Shown piece by piece: positions 50,354 to 61,625 of a stretch of DNA of 64,000 bases. Each line of letters opens with the position of its first letter. The first letter of the stretch is position 1. The position numbers and the translations under genes are program-made. The notes under the pieces were generated by a model. That model was not told the DNA's origin. It searched no databases and saw only the letters and a list, made by a program, of their open reading frames with translations. This DNA comes from Micromonospora yangpuensis (GTDB lineage Bacteria > Actinomycetota > Actinomycetes > Mycobacteriales > Micromonosporaceae), in assembly GCF_900091615.1 (NCBI RefSeq), contig NZ_FMIA01000002.1:3968001-4032000 (forward strand), given 5' to 3'.

Positions 50354-51361
50354 ATGACCGTACGCGTTCCCGCGATGCGGGACGTCGCCCGCCTGGCTGG
50401 TGTCTCCCACCAGACCGTGTCGCGCGTGCTCAACGGGCATCCCCACGTCCGCGAGCAGACCCGGGTACGGGTGCAGGCCGCCATCGCCGAGTTGCACTAC
50501 CGCCCGAACCGCGCCGCCCGCGCGCTGGTCACCGGCCGGTCGCAGGTCATGGGCGTGGTCGCGCAGAACACCACCCTCTACGGCCCGGCGTCCCTGCTCT
50601 CCGCCTTCGAGCTCGTCGCCGCCGAGGCGGGTTTCGCCGTCAGCGTGGGCAGCGTCCGCAACCTGGACCGGACCTCCATCGCCCAGGTCGTCGAGCGGCA
50701 CCTGGCCCACCGGGTGGCCGGCATCGTGGTGATCGCGCCGGTGGAGTCCGCCGGTGAGGCGCTCGAGGTGCTGCCCACCGGCATCCCGCTGGTCACCGTG
50801 GACGGTGATCCCCGACGGCCGGTGCCGCTGGTCACCGTCGACCAGGTGGAGGGTGCCCGGCTGGCCACCCAGCACCTACTCGACGCCGGTCACCAGACCG
50901 TCTGGCACGTGTCGGGCCCGGCGGACTGGTTCGACAGCGCCGGCCGGATCGCCGGCTGGCGGCAGGCACTCCGGGCGGCCGGGGCCGAGGTGCCGCCGCT
51001 GATCCAGGCGGACTGGTCGGCGGAGTCGGGCTACCGCTGCGGTCAGTTGCTGGCCAGGATGCCTGCGGTGACCGCGATCTTCACCGCCAACGACCATCTC
51101 GCGCTGGGTGTGCTGCGCGCGCTGCACGAGCACGGCCGGCGGGTGCCGGACGACGTCAGCGTGGTCGGCTTCGACGACGTCCCCGAGGCGGCGTACTTCA
51201 TTCCGCCGCTGACCACCGTGCGGCCGGACTTCGACGCGGTGGCGGCGGCCAGTCTGGACCTGCTGATGGAGCAGATCGAGTCCGGCAGCAACCGGGCGCT
51301 GCGGCACACCATCGCCCCGACGCTGATCACCAGGGACAGCGTCGCCGCACCACCGAGCTGA
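50354..51361 (+). CDS. LacI-family regulator of the MmsAB sugar importer
   Basis: A 335-aa LacI repressor: helix-turn-helix MRDVARLAGVSHQTVSRVLNGHPHV, hinge RPNRAARALVTGRSQVMGVV, then the sugar-sensing domain ending DDVSVVGFDDVPEAAYFIPPLTTVRPDFDAVAAAS. ATG 50354 follows GGAGAG; an upstream open stretch is rejected. The next operon (51549 on) starts with an operator of the TGTGAGCGCTAACA type 117 bp after this stop, so local control is likely. Confidence 0.9.
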   Translation: MTVRVPAMRDVARLAGVSHQTVSRVLNGHPHVREQTRVRVQAAIAELHYRPNRAARALVTGRSQVMGVVAQNTTLYGPASLLSAFELVAAEAGFAVSVGSVRNLDRTSIAQVVERHLAHRVAGIVVIAPVESAGEALEVLPTGIPLVTVDGDPRRPVPLVTVDQVEGARLATQHLLDAGHQTVWHVSGPADWFDSAGRIAGWRQALRAAGAEVPPLIQADWSAESGYRCGQLLARMPAVTAIFTANDHLALGVLRALHEHGRRVPDDVSVVGFDDVPEAAYFIPPLTTVRPDFDAVAAASLDLLMEQIESGSNRALRHTIAPTLITRDSVAAPPS

Positions 51362-51463
51362 GGCGAACGGGCCGCCGTTCAGACTGCCCGGCCGCACGGT
51401 GGATAAATCCACAAACCTCGACCTTTGTTACGGGAATGTGACCCACAGATTGCAAGGGCACTA

Positions 51464-51492
51464 TTGACCTTCAATTATGTGAGCGCTAACAC
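51464..51492 (+). promoter_or_regulatory. Promoter with TGTGA-GCGC-TAACA operator (sugar importer)
   Basis: TTGACC (51464-51469), 17 bases, TAACAC (51487-51492). The operator TGTGAGCGCTAACA (51478-51491) starts eight bases after the -35, exactly the same geometry as at 47438-47466. Confidence 0.65.
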
Positions 51493-51548
51493 TGGCCCAG
51501 ATACGGCGTCGGTGCGGCCGGCGGCGAAGTCCTGGGGAGGAGAAGCCC

Positions 51549-52691
51549 GTGCGCAGAAAGTTCTTGGCAGCTCTCGGCGGCGTCGTCCTGGCGTTCAGCA
51601 TGGCGGCCTGCAGTGGTGACGGTGCCGGCAGCGGAGGTGACACCGGCGACAAGGCCCCCGGGGACCTGACCATCGGCGTCTCGATGCCGACGCAGACCTC
51701 GGAGCGATGGATCGCCGACGGCAACTCGGTCAAGGAGAAGCTGACCGCCAAGGGATACAAGGTCGATCTCCAGTACGCCGGGGACGACATCCCCACCCAG
51801 TCACAACAGATCGACCAGATGATCACACAGGGTGCGGACGTGCTGATCGTCGCGGCGATCGACGGCACCGCGCTCAGCGGCCAGCTCCAGGCGGCGGCGG
51901 AGGCGAAGATCCCGATCATCTCCTACGACCGGCTGATCCTGCAGAGCCCCAACGTCGACTTCTACGTCAGCTTCGACAACTACAAGGTCGGCGTCGCCCA
52001 GGCCACCGCGCTCCTGGCCGGACTCGGCCTGCAGAACAAGGACGGCTCGAAGGGCACCGCCACCGGGCCGTTCAACATCGAGATCTTCGCCGGCTCCCTC
52101 GACGACAACAACGCGCAGTACTTCTTCAACGGCGCGATGGAGACGCTCAAGCCCTTCCTCGACAACAAGTCACTGGTGGTCAAGTCGGGCCAGACCAGGA
52201 TCGAGCAGGCGGCGATCCTGCGCTGGCAGCAGGAGACCGCGCAGCAGCGGATGGAGAACCTGCTGACCTCGACCTACAACGACGGCACGACGGTCGACGG
52301 GGTGCTGTCGCCGTACGACGGGATCTCCCGGGGCATCATCACCGCCCTGCAGAACGCCGGCTACGGCGCCTCGGGCAAGAAGATCCCGGTCATCACCGGC
52401 CAGGACGCCGAGATCGCCTCGGTCAAGCTGATCAACGACGGCGTGCAGAACTCGACCATCTTCAAGGACACCCGGCTCCTGGCCGAGCAGGCAGTCGTCG
52501 CGGCGGAGGCGTTCCTGCAGGAAAAGCAGCCGGAGGCCAACGACACCACGACCTACAACAACAAGGTCAAGGTCGTGCCGTCGTACCTGCTGCCGGTGGT
52601 GACCGTCTACAAGGAGGACATCACGAAGGCGCTTGTCGACTCCGGTTACTGGACGGCCGAAGAGGTCGCCTCCGGTCAGGCCAAGGGCTGA
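51549..52691 (+). CDS. chvE: Monosaccharide-binding lipoprotein (ChvE type)
   Basis: A 380-aa type I periplasmic sugar-binding protein, lipid-anchored through FSMAAC (cysteine near residue 21). The mature part matches the ChvE multiple-sugar-binding family: [62 protein letters not shown] and [16 protein letters not shown]. ChvE-type proteins bind arabinose, xylose, galactose and others. GTG 51549 follows GGAGGAG. First gene of a three-gene import operon; the gap to the ATPase gene is 115 bp. Confidence 0.9.
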   Translation: MRRKFLAALGGVVLAFSMAACSGDGAGSGGDTGDKAPGDLTIGVSMPTQTSERWIADGNSVKEKLTAKGYKVDLQYAGDDIPTQSQQIDQMITQGADVLIVAAIDGTALSGQLQAAAEAKIPIISYDRLILQSPNVDFYVSFDNYKVGVAQATALLAGLGLQNKDGSKGTATGPFNIEIFAGSLDDNNAQYFFNGAMETLKPFLDNKSLVVKSGQTRIEQAAILRWQQETAQQRMENLLTSTYNDGTTVDGVLSPYDGISRGIITALQNAGYGASGKKIPVITGQDAEIASVKLINDGVQNSTIFKDTRLLAEQAVVAAEAFLQEKQPEANDTTTYNNKVKVVPSYLLPVVTVYKEDITKALVDSGYWTAEEVASGQAKG

Positions 52692-52806
52692 CGGCGCTGC
52701 CGGGTGCGACGCCGGCGGGAGCGACAACACCCGCCCGGCGTCGCACCCGGCACCACCCGACCGTGCCAGCGACCCCGATCCGACCAGCAACGACCAGGAG
52801 GATGAC

Positions 52807-54341
<1,535 letters not shown>

Positions 54342-54342
<1 letters not shown>

Positions 54343-55574
54343 TGAAGCGCACCAACAACGAGGCGGCCGAGAGTTCCCCCTCCATCGCCCTGCACACCGG
54401 CATCGCCGATCCGCGTACGCTGATCATGCGCAACCTGCGGCAGAGCGGCATCTACGTCGCCCTGGCCGTCATCGTCGCCCTCTTCGCGGTGCTGACCGGG
54501 GGCACGCTGCTGAGCCCCGGCAACATCACCAACATCGTCCTGCAGTACTCCTACATCCTCGTGCTCGCGATCGGCATGGTCATCGTGATCATCGGCGGGC
54601 ACATCGACCTGTCGGTGGGCTCGGTGGTGGCGCTGACCGGCGCGGTCTCGGCCGTCCTGGTCATCCGGCAGGGGCAACCCTGGTGGGTCGGGGTGTTGGC
54701 CGCCCTGGCCGTCGGCCTGGCGGTCGGCGCCTGGCACGGCTTCTGGGTGGCCTATGCCGGCATCCCGGCCTTCATCGTGACCCTGGCCGGCATGCTGCTG
54801 TTCCGGGGTCTCACCCTGCAGGTGCTGGACAACATCTCGCTGTCGCCGTTCCCGGCCGAGTACCAGCGCATCGCGGCGGGTTTCCTCAACGGACTGATCG
54901 GTGGCGACGGCTACGACGCCTTCACCCTGCTCATCGGCGCCCTGGCGGTGGCCGGGTACGCGGTCAGCGGATTCCGTACCCGGGTGGCCCGGATCCGGTA
55001 CCAGCAGCCGGTGGAGTCGTTCCCGCTCTTCGTCGCCCGGGTGCTGCTGGTCGGCGCGGTCATCATGTACTTCGCCTGGCAGCTGGCCCACGCCCGGGGC
55101 CTGCCGATCGTCCTGATCATTCTCGCCTTCCTGGTGCTGGTCTACGGGCTGCTCACCCGGCGGACCATCTTCGGCCGCCAGGTCTACGCGATCGGCGGCA
55201 ACCTGTCGGCGGCGATGTTGTCCGGCGTGAAGGTGCGTACGGTCAACTTCTGGATCTTCGTCAACATGGGGTTCCTGTCGGCGGTGGCCGGGGTGATCTA
55301 CTCCTCCCGGTCCAACGGCGCGCAGCCTGCCGCCGGCAACATGTTCGAGCTGGACGCGATCGCCGCCGCGTTCATCGGCGGGGCGGCCGTCACCGGCGGG
55401 GTCGGCACCGTCGTCGGGGCCATGGTCGGTGGTCTGATCATGGCGGTGATGAGCAACGGCATGCAGCTGATGGGCGTGGACCAGTCCATCCAGTCCGCGG
55501 TCAAGGGGCTGGTGCTGCTGGTCGCGGTGGCCTTCGACGTCTACAACAAGCGTCGGGCCGGCACGTCGCGCTGA
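54342..55574 (+). CDS. mmsB: Multiple-monosaccharide ABC transporter permease
   Basis: A 410-aa CUT2 permease with about ten membrane helices. Family segments: IGMVIVIIGGHIDLSVGSVVAL, VAYAGIPAFIVTLAGMLLFRGL, YAIGGNLSAAMLSGV and AIAAAFIGGAAVTGGVGTVVGAMVGGLIM. The long central insert matches the GguB/MmsB type and not the shorter RbsC type. Last gene of the operon, followed by a strong bidirectional terminator. Confidence 0.92.
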
Positions 55575-55587
55575 CCTGCCCCCACGA

Positions 55588-55632
55588 ACGACGAACCGCC
55601 GCCGGCCAGGACAGCCGGCGGCGGTTCGTCGT
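55588..55632. terminator. Bidirectional terminator, 19-bp perfect stem
   Basis: ACGACGAACCGCCGCCGGC (55588-55606) pairs perfectly with 55614-55632 across a seven-base loop. It lies between the converging permease and esterase genes. Confidence 0.85.
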
Positions 55633-55640
55633 GCTCCGTA

Positions 55641-56945
55641 CTATCCGCGCTGGGCCAGCAGCCACCGCAGGATGCCGCGGTCGGCGTACGTCGGCCCGTA
55701 GGCGGCGTGGTAGTCCGGCAGGGTGAACGCCTCGTTGCCATACTCGGTGTAGCGCAGCAGCGTGTCGATCTGCGCCGGCGTCCGGCCCTCGGCCGCGTGT
55801 GCCTCGCGCAGGGCCGTACGGGAGTTGCGGGCCAGCGAGATGTTCAGCAGGTGGTCGTTGACGCCGTGGGTGATCCAGATCGGGATGCCGGCGGCGGCGA
55901 TGGCCGTGGCCTGCGTGGGGCTGACCTGGAATCCACCGGTGACCAGGCCGCCGGCGAAGAGGTCCGGGCGCTTGGCGAACGCCTCCCAGAGCAGCTGCGA
56001 GCCGTAGGAGACGGTGGTCGCGTAGACGCGCCTGGTGTCGACCCGGTGCTCGGTGACGAACTGGTCGATCAGCTTGACCAGCAGGTCGGCCTCGGCGGGC
56101 GCGCCGACCCGCTGGTGCTGCGGGGCCAGCACGATGACGTCCTCGTCGCTGCCGGTCCAGCTGCGCTGCAGCCACGCGGTGGCGGGGATGTCCGCCGCGA
56201 GCTGCACGCCGGTGTTCTCACCGTCGAAGCCCATGCCGTGTCCGGGCAGGACGACCATGAGCGGGTACGTCCGACCGGGCTGGTAGTTCTTCGGCAGGTG
56301 GTAGTGGTAGGGCAGCACCATCCCGCCGCTGAGGAACGAGGCGTACCGGAAGTCGTCGACCAGCCGGTCGACCGGCTCCTCGGTCATCGCCCGGACCCGG
56401 TTGGGCGTCCCGGGCGCCAGCACCGGCCGGTTGCCGCCGTCGGTGGCGAGCCCGTGCACCGGCTTGCGCTGCACCAGGGTGGTCGGCTGGTCCGGGTTGA
56501 CCTTGACGGTGCAGAGGAAGGTCGGGCACTTGGAGACCTGTACGGTCCAGCCGCCGGTGTCGGCCGGGTCGAGCTCGACGATGACGTACCGGCCGGTGAC
56601 CGACCGCTGGTCGGCCCGGGGGTGCGGCCGGTTGTTGGTGTAGACGTGGGTGATGGTCCGGTCGGCCATCTTGGACAGGTCCTCGACGGGATCGAACCGG
56701 AAGTTGTAGGTGGTGTCGGCGACGGTGAACGTGCGCGCGTCCAGGCCGGCGGGGTCGACGGTGCCGGCGTACTCGACGGCCACCGCGGACACCTTCTGCC
56801 CGTAGGTGTAGACGGTGGTGATGGGGGTGATGCTCTGGATCCCGGTGGCGGTGCCGCTGCCACCGTTGTTGGCGTACGCGGCACCGGCGGTGGTGAGCAC
56901 CACCGCCGCGGCGAGCAGCGCGACCAACTTCTTCCGAAGAGCCAT
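55641..56945 (-). CDS. Secreted alpha/beta-hydrolase esterase
   Basis: A 434-aa secreted protein: signal peptide (ALRKKLVALLAAAVVLTTAGAAYA), an N-terminal Ig-like domain (about 35-170) and an esterase domain with YPLMVVLPGHGMGFDGE, the nucleophile elbow VYATTVSYGSQ (serine with a nonstandard T-x-S-x-G start) and WITHGVNDHLLN. It resembles LpqC or feruloyl/acetyl-type esterases acting on polysaccharide side groups; substrate unproven. ATG 56945 follows GGAAGG, so the upstream extension is rejected. Under an operator shared with the importer at 60003-61358. Confidence 0.8.
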   Translation of the reverse strand: MALRKKLVALLAAAVVLTTAGAAYANNGGSGTATGIQSITPITTVYTYGQKVSAVAVEYAGTVDPAGLDARTFTVADTTYNFRFDPVEDLSKMADRTITHVYTNNRPHPRADQRSVTGRYVIVELDPADTGGWTVQVSKCPTFLCTVKVNPDQPTTLVQRKPVHGLATDGGNRPVLAPGTPNRVRAMTEEPVDRLVDDFRYASFLSGGMVLPYHYHLPKNYQPGRTYPLMVVLPGHGMGFDGENTGVQLAADIPATAWLQRSWTGSDEDVIVLAPQHQRVGAPAEADLLVKLIDQFVTEHRVDTRRVYATTVSYGSQLLWEAFAKRPDLFAGGLVTGGFQVSPTQATAIAAAGIPIWITHGVNDHLLNISLARNSRTALREAHAAEGRTPAQIDTLLRYTEYGNEAFTLPDYHAAYGPTYADRGILRWLLAQRG

Positions 56946-56975
56946 GCGCCCTTCCTTCCTGGCTGGCAAGTAGAC

Positions 56976-56991
56976 GCTAAATTGATTTAGC
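56976..56991. promoter_or_regulatory. 16-bp LacI-type operator, copy 1 (esterase)
   Basis: GCTAAATTGATTTAGC: seven-base arms with a TG centre, 31 bp before the esterase start. Identical to 61435-61450. A candidate minus-strand promoter lies just upstream (TTGACT 57038-57033, 17 bases, CATGCT 57015-57010). Confidence 0.8.
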
Positions 56992-57064
56992 CGAGATTCA
57001 CTAGGCCGGAGCATGCGGGCCACGGTCACGGAAGTCAAGAAACCTGCCGGAAACACCGGCCGGG

Positions 57065-58219
57065 TCAGCGGTCCAGGCAGGAGCGCAGGGCCGCGGTGAG
57101 CCGGTTGGCCCGGTCGTCGGCGGCCCCACCCATCTGGTTCAGCACGTACCCGAACCCGACCTGGTACGTGTCGTCGCCGAAGGCCAGGTGTCCCCCGGCG
57201 CCGTCGTGGCCGAAACTGCGGTCACCCAGCAACGGGCGCGCCGGCGGGGAGTCCAGCAGGAACCCGGTCCCCCAGCGCTGCCCGGTGTCGGGCGGGCCGT
57301 ACCGCTGCTGTCCCCGGACCCGCACCACGGTGGCGTCGGTGACGGAGGCGGGGTCGAGCAGCCGGGGACCGGCCACCTCGGAGACACAGCCGGCGTAGAG
57401 CCGGGCCAGCCCGTCGGCCGTACTGAGCGCACCGGCGCCCGGGATGCCGGCCGCCTGGATCGTCGGGTCGTTGAAGCTGACCAGGCCGGCGTCGTCGGCG
57501 GGGAAGGCGAAGGCGCCACCCATGGTCAGCGCCCGTCGGGCCACCGGGTCGGGGTCGGCGGCCGGTTCCGCCGGCGGCGGCAGCGTCCAGGCGACCGGAT
57601 CGGCCCGCGCCCCGGCCGACCCGAGCCAGGTACGCAGGCCGAGCGGGCCGGCGACGGCGTCGCGGAAGAACTCCCCCGGCAGCTGACCGGTGACCCGGTG
57701 GACGACCTCACCGACCAACCACCCGTACGTCATCGGGTGGTAGCTGTGCGCGGTACCCGGTGGCCACAGCGGTGCCTGCTCCTCGATCGCCCGTACCACC
57801 GTCGGGAAGTCGAGCACCTCGTCGAGGCTCAGGTCCCGGTCGAGGGCGGGCAGCCCCACCTGGTGGGTGAGCAGCCACCGCACCGGGACGCCGTCCTTGC
57901 CGCGCTGGCCGAACTCGGGCCAGTAGCGGGTCACCGGCGCGTCGAGGTCCAGCTGTCCCCGCTGCACCAGCAGGTAGGCGCAGACCGCGAGGATGCCCTT
58001 GGTGCAGGAGAAGACCACCGCCGGGGTGTGCGCGGTCCAGGGGCGCCGCGACCGGGGGTCGGCCAGCCCGCCGTACAAGTCGACGACCTTGCGACCCCGC
58101 AGGTAGACGCAGACCGCGGCACCGACCTCCCCCCGGCTGGCGAAGTTGTCGCGGAACACGTCGGCGACCGGGCCGAACCGTTCGTCGGCGACCCCGTGGA
58201 TCGCTGGCTGGGTGGGCAC
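57065..58219 (-). CDS. Serine hydrolase, beta-lactamase/EstB fold
   Basis: A 384-aa enzyme of the class C beta-lactamase-like family, probably an esterase. The nucleophile motif S-x-x-K is FSCTKG (about residue 71), the tyrosine motif is SYHPMTYG, and the third motif is HDGAGG in place of KTG; HxG is typical of esterases. No signal peptide, so it is cytoplasmic. It begins four bases after the stop of a sugar permease and is therefore the last gene of that importer operon, suggesting de-esterification of imported oligosaccharides. Confidence 0.85.
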   Translation of the reverse strand: MPTQPAIHGVADERFGPVADVFRDNFASRGEVGAAVCVYLRGRKVVDLYGGLADPRSRRPWTAHTPAVVFSCTKGILAVCAYLLVQRGQLDLDAPVTRYWPEFGQRGKDGVPVRWLLTHQVGLPALDRDLSLDEVLDFPTVVRAIEEQAPLWPPGTAHSYHPMTYGWLVGEVVHRVTGQLPGEFFRDAVAGPLGLRTWLGSAGARADPVAWTLPPPAEPAADPDPVARRALTMGGAFAFPADDAGLVSFNDPTIQAAGIPGAGALSTADGLARLYAGCVSEVAGPRLLDPASVTDATVVRVRGQQRYGPPDTGQRWGTGFLLDSPPARPLLGDRSFGHDGAGGHLAFGDDTYQVGFGYVLNQMGGAADDRANRLTAALRSCLDR

Positions 58220-58222
58220 GCA

Positions 58223-59050
58223 CTATCCCTTCACTGACCCCTGGATCAGGGCCTTGATGAACTGACGCTGGAAGATCAGGAAGACGATGAGGGTGGGGGT
58301 GAGGATGAGCAGCGAGCCGGCGCAGAGCAGCACCAGGTCGGTGCCCCACTGCCCCTGGAACGCACCGAGCGCGCCGGCCATGGTGCGCTTGGTCGGGTCG
58401 TCGACCAGCACGATGGCGATCAGGAACTGGTTCCAGGTCCAGAGGAACAGCAGGATGGTCAGCGAGGCGATGGCCGGCCGGGCCAGCGGCACCTGGACGC
58501 GCCAGAACACCTGCCAGGTGTTGCCGCCGTCGACCCGGGCCGCCTCGGACAGCTCCTTGGGCACGTTGATGAAGTGGGCCCGCATCCAGTAGACGGCGAA
58601 CGGCATGTAGAGGCCGATCAGCGGCAGGATGATCGCCCACCGGGTGTTGAGCAGGCCGAGGTCGCGCATCTGGTAGTACAGCGGGGTGACCACCGCCTCG
58701 AAGGGCAGGGTCAGGCCGAGCAGCAGCAACGCGAAGGCGATCCGGCCGCCGGGCACCCCGAGCTGACCGAGGCCGAAGCCGGCCATCGTGGCGATGAGCA
58801 CCCCGACCGGCACCACCCCGGCCACGATCAGCAGGCTGGAACGGAGCAGGGCGCCCATGTTGGCGGCGGTGAACGCGTCGACGAAGTTGCCCCACTGCGG
58901 GTCGGACGGCCAGGCGAGTCCGGTGGGGACGGTGCCCCGGGGTTGCAGCGCGGCCGAGAGCATGCTGAGGAACGGCAGCAGCGTGACGACGACCAGCGCG
59001 ATCAGGAAGATCCGACCGGTCAGCCGTTCACCACGGGTGGTGAGGTTCAT
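58223..59050 (-). CDS. Sugar ABC transporter permease (MalG type), second locus
   Basis: A 275-aa CUT1 permease with six helices and the EAA loop ELSEAARVDGGNTWQVFWRVQVPLARPAI. ATG 59050 overlaps the stop of the partner permease (ATGA). As in the first importer, no ATPase gene is present, so a shared ATPase elsewhere is likely. Confidence 0.92.
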   Translation of the reverse strand: MNLTTRGERLTGRIFLIALVVVTLLPFLSMLSAALQPRGTVPTGLAWPSDPQWGNFVDAFTAANMGALLRSSLLIVAGVVPVGVLIATMAGFGLGQLGVPGGRIAFALLLLGLTLPFEAVVTPLYYQMRDLGLLNTRWAIILPLIGLYMPFAVYWMRAHFINVPKELSEAARVDGGNTWQVFWRVQVPLARPAIASLTILLFLWTWNQFLIAIVLVDDPTKRTMAGALGAFQGQWGTDLVLLCAGSLLILTPTLIVFLIFQRQFIKALIQGSVKG

Positions 59051-60006
59051 GCCTTGTCCTCCCGGGTCAGCCGCTGGATCGGCAGCACGCAGAGCAGCAC
59101 CAACGCCATCAGGACCACGGCGAGGGCCGAGGCGAGCCCGACCTGACGCTGGGAGAAGGCGAGCCGGTAGATCTCCAGGCCGGGCACGGTGGTCTGCAGG
59201 CCGGGGCCACCGCTGGTGGCGATGTAGACGATGTCGAAGCTGGCCAGGGCGGCGATGATGGTGACGGTGAGGCAGACCCCGATCTCCTGGCGCAGGCTGG
59301 GCAGGGTCACCGCGAAGAACTCGCGGACCGGTCCGGCGCCGTCGATGCGAGCCGCCTCGTACAGCGAGGGGTCGATCTTGCTCATGCCGGTCACCAGCAG
59401 GATCGTGCAGAGGCCGAGGCTGACCCAGGCGCCGATCACGCCCACCGCCGGCAACGCCGTACCGAACTCGCCGAGCCAGGCCCGGGTGACCGAGTCCAGG
59501 CCGACCGCCCGCAGCACCTGGTTGACCAGACCGTTCGTGGAGAACAGCCAGCTCCACGCGATGCCGGCGGCGACCAGCGGGATCACCTGCGGCAGGAAGA
59601 GCACGGTCCGTACCCCGGTGCCGAACGCGCCGGTGGTGATCCGGCGGACCAGGCTGGCCACCAGCAGGCCGAGCGTGACCGGGATCAGGCTGAAGAAGAT
59701 GATCAGGATGAACGCGTTCGAAATGATCTTCAGCAGGTCGCGGTCGGTGAAGACGGTGAGGTAGTTGTCCAGGCCGGCCCAGCGGGCCGCGCCGATGCCG
59801 TTCCAGTGGTACAGCGAGTACTGCATGGTCAGCAGCAACGGGCGCAGGACGAACAACCCGTACATGAACAGGGCGGGCAGCACCCACAGCCAGCCGGCCC
59901 ACCGCATCGGGCGACGCCGTCGGGCCGGGGTGACCCGCCGGGCGCCCCCGGCGGACCGGGGCGGGGTGCCCGGTCCGGCGGGGGCGCTGCCGACGGCAGA
60001 GGTCAC
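59047..60006 (-). CDS. Sugar ABC transporter permease (MalF type), second locus
   Basis: A 319-aa CUT1 permease with a basic cytoplasmic N-terminus (about 38 residues, ARRVTPARRRRPMR), six membrane helices and the EAA loop LYEAARIDGAGPVREFFAVTLPSLR. It overlaps the binding-protein stop by four bases and forms the channel with the permease downstream. Confidence 0.92.
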   Translation of the reverse strand: MTSAVGSAPAGPGTPPRSAGGARRVTPARRRRPMRWAGWLWVLPALFMYGLFVLRPLLLTMQYSLYHWNGIGAARWAGLDNYLTVFTDRDLLKIISNAFILIIFFSLIPVTLGLLVASLVRRITTGAFGTGVRTVLFLPQVIPLVAAGIAWSWLFSTNGLVNQVLRAVGLDSVTRAWLGEFGTALPAVGVIGAWVSLGLCTILLVTGMSKIDPSLYEAARIDGAGPVREFFAVTLPSLRQEIGVCLTVTIIAALASFDIVYIATSGGPGLQTTVPGLEIYRLAFSQRQVGLASALAVVLMALVLLCVLPIQRLTREDKA

Positions 60007-61358
60007 CGGGACAGTTCCTTCTCGTACTCGGCCTGGACCGCCTTGACGTACCCCTCGGGGTTCTGCTGGCCGGCGATCAGCTTCTGCATCTCCGGGGTGA
60101 TGGCCGCGGCGAAGATCCCACCGGTGGCGTTGGCGGTGAAGTCCACCGCGCCGTTCTCGGCGCCGAGCTGCTGCGAGGCCTTGAGGGTCTCGGCCAGCAC
60201 GGTGCCCTCCTCGACGGCGGGCAGGGGCAGGTCGCTGGGGCCGCCCGGGTGCGAGCCGCCGACCTTGACCGAGATCTCCCGGGCCTTGTCGTTGGTGTGC
60301 AGCCAGTTGAGGAAGAACGCGGCGGCGTCCGGGTTCTTGGCCTTGGCGCCGATGCCGAAGGTGTTCGGCGCGGACATCGCCACGTGCTTACCGCCGGCGC
60401 TCTCGGCGGGGAAGAGGAAGAAGCCCACGTTGCCGGTCATGCTCTGGTCGAGGTTGCCCGACTCCCAGTCGCCGTTGAACATGAACAGCCCGTTGCCCTT
60501 CTGGAACTCGCCGACCATGGTGGCGTAGTCCAGGGCGTTGGCGTCCTTGGTGAAGTACCCGGCCTGCGCCCACTTCTGGATGCTCTGGGTCGCCTTCAGC
60601 GCGGCGGGGGTGTCGAAGGTGGCACCCGGCTTCTGGAAGATCCAGTCCGCCACCTGCGCCGGGTCGCCGAACTGGTTCTGCAGCGCCTGGTGCGGGAAGT
60701 TGATGCCGGCGGTGTTCTTGTTGAACTGCACGATCGGCTGGACCCCCGCCGACTTGGCCTTGGCCAGCAGGTCCTCGAACTCGGCGATGGTGGCCGGCGG
60801 CTGGGTCATGCCTACCTGCTCGGCCAGTTTCCTGTTGTAGAAGACGCCGGTCACGCTGTAGCCCAGGCCCATCCCGTACAGCGAACCGGAGCCGCGCAGC
60901 GCACCGCCGTCGGCCAGCCGCGACTGCACCAGCTGCGAGGCCGGGAAACGGTCCCAGTCGTACGCCTCGAAGTACGGGTCGAGGTTCTTCAGCAGCCCGT
61001 CCTTGACCAGGTCGACCATGGTGGGCAGCCGGATGATGTCGGGCGAGTTGTCCGAGGCGAGCACCCGTGGCGCGTTCTCGGTGATCACCGTGAACTGGTC
61101 CTCGCGGATGTTGAACGTGACGTTCGGATGCTGCTTGGTGAACTCGTCGGCCAGCGCCTTGGCCAGCGGGAACCCGGTCTCGGCGTACAGCTCGAGGGTG
61201 ATCGGGTCGCTGCCCAGCTCGGTGCTGACCGGCTGGTTGGTGTCGGTCGTCGGCTGCTCCTCGCCGGGTGCGCCGCAGCCCGCCGCGACCAGGCCGACCG
61301 TCAGCAACGGGACGAGCAGCGCGCTGCGCCGGGAGAACTTCCGCGATGTTTCGGACAC
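60003..61358 (-). CDS. Sugar-binding lipoprotein, second importer
   Basis: A 451-aa family 1 solute-binding protein with a lipobox GLVAAGC after a twin-arginine-like FSRRSALLVPLL. Mature features: ITLELYAETGFPLAKALADEFTKQHPNVTFNI and YSVTGVFYNRKLAEQVGM. I take GTG 61358 as start because AAGGAG lies eight bases upstream; the longer ATG at 61391 has none. First gene of an operon of four (binding protein, two permeases, serine hydrolase), headed by a perfect 16-bp operator. Confidence 0.9.
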   Translation of the reverse strand: MSETSRKFSRRSALLVPLLTVGLVAAGCGAPGEEQPTTDTNQPVSTELGSDPITLELYAETGFPLAKALADEFTKQHPNVTFNIREDQFTVITENAPRVLASDNSPDIIRLPTMVDLVKDGLLKNLDPYFEAYDWDRFPASQLVQSRLADGGALRGSGSLYGMGLGYSVTGVFYNRKLAEQVGMTQPPATIAEFEDLLAKAKSAGVQPIVQFNKNTAGINFPHQALQNQFGDPAQVADWIFQKPGATFDTPAALKATQSIQKWAQAGYFTKDANALDYATMVGEFQKGNGLFMFNGDWESGNLDQSMTGNVGFFLFPAESAGGKHVAMSAPNTFGIGAKAKNPDAAAFFLNWLHTNDKAREISVKVGGSHPGGPSDLPLPAVEEGTVLAETLKASQQLGAENGAVDFTANATGGIFAAAITPEMQKLIAGQQNPEGYVKAVQAEYEKELSR

Positions 61359-61434
61359 TTCGACCACTCCTTGACTCCTGCACGCGTCCACCGGGTGTTC
61401 TGGCGCGGGCCACCGCGTGGCGCAGAACCTCGTG

Positions 61435-61450
61435 GCTAAATTGATTTAGC
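61435..61450. promoter_or_regulatory. 16-bp LacI-type operator, copy 2 (importer)
   Basis: Same GCTAAATTGATTTAGC as at 56976-56991. On the minus strand it directly follows TTGACA (61482-61477), 18 bases, CATGCT (61458-61453), so it covers the likely transcription start of the importer. It lies in the divergent region with the LacI gene at 61626. Confidence 0.82.
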
Positions 61451-61625
61451 AGAGCATGCTCAGTGACCTCCGGCACTGTCAAGGGCGACGTTGGCAACGA
61501 GTTCGCAACGACCGCTTAACACCGGGCGCACCAACCCCCGCCGGTACGCCCGCCCCGCGGGGCCGCATGATGATGGGCAGGCAGCATCCTGGTGTCGGGC
61601 AGACCGGCCACCGATCGGAGGAGTG

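Noticed and set aside
57065..58219. Antibiotic beta-lactamase
   Set aside because: No signal peptide, an HDG motif in place of KTG, and a sugar-importer operon context favour an esterase.
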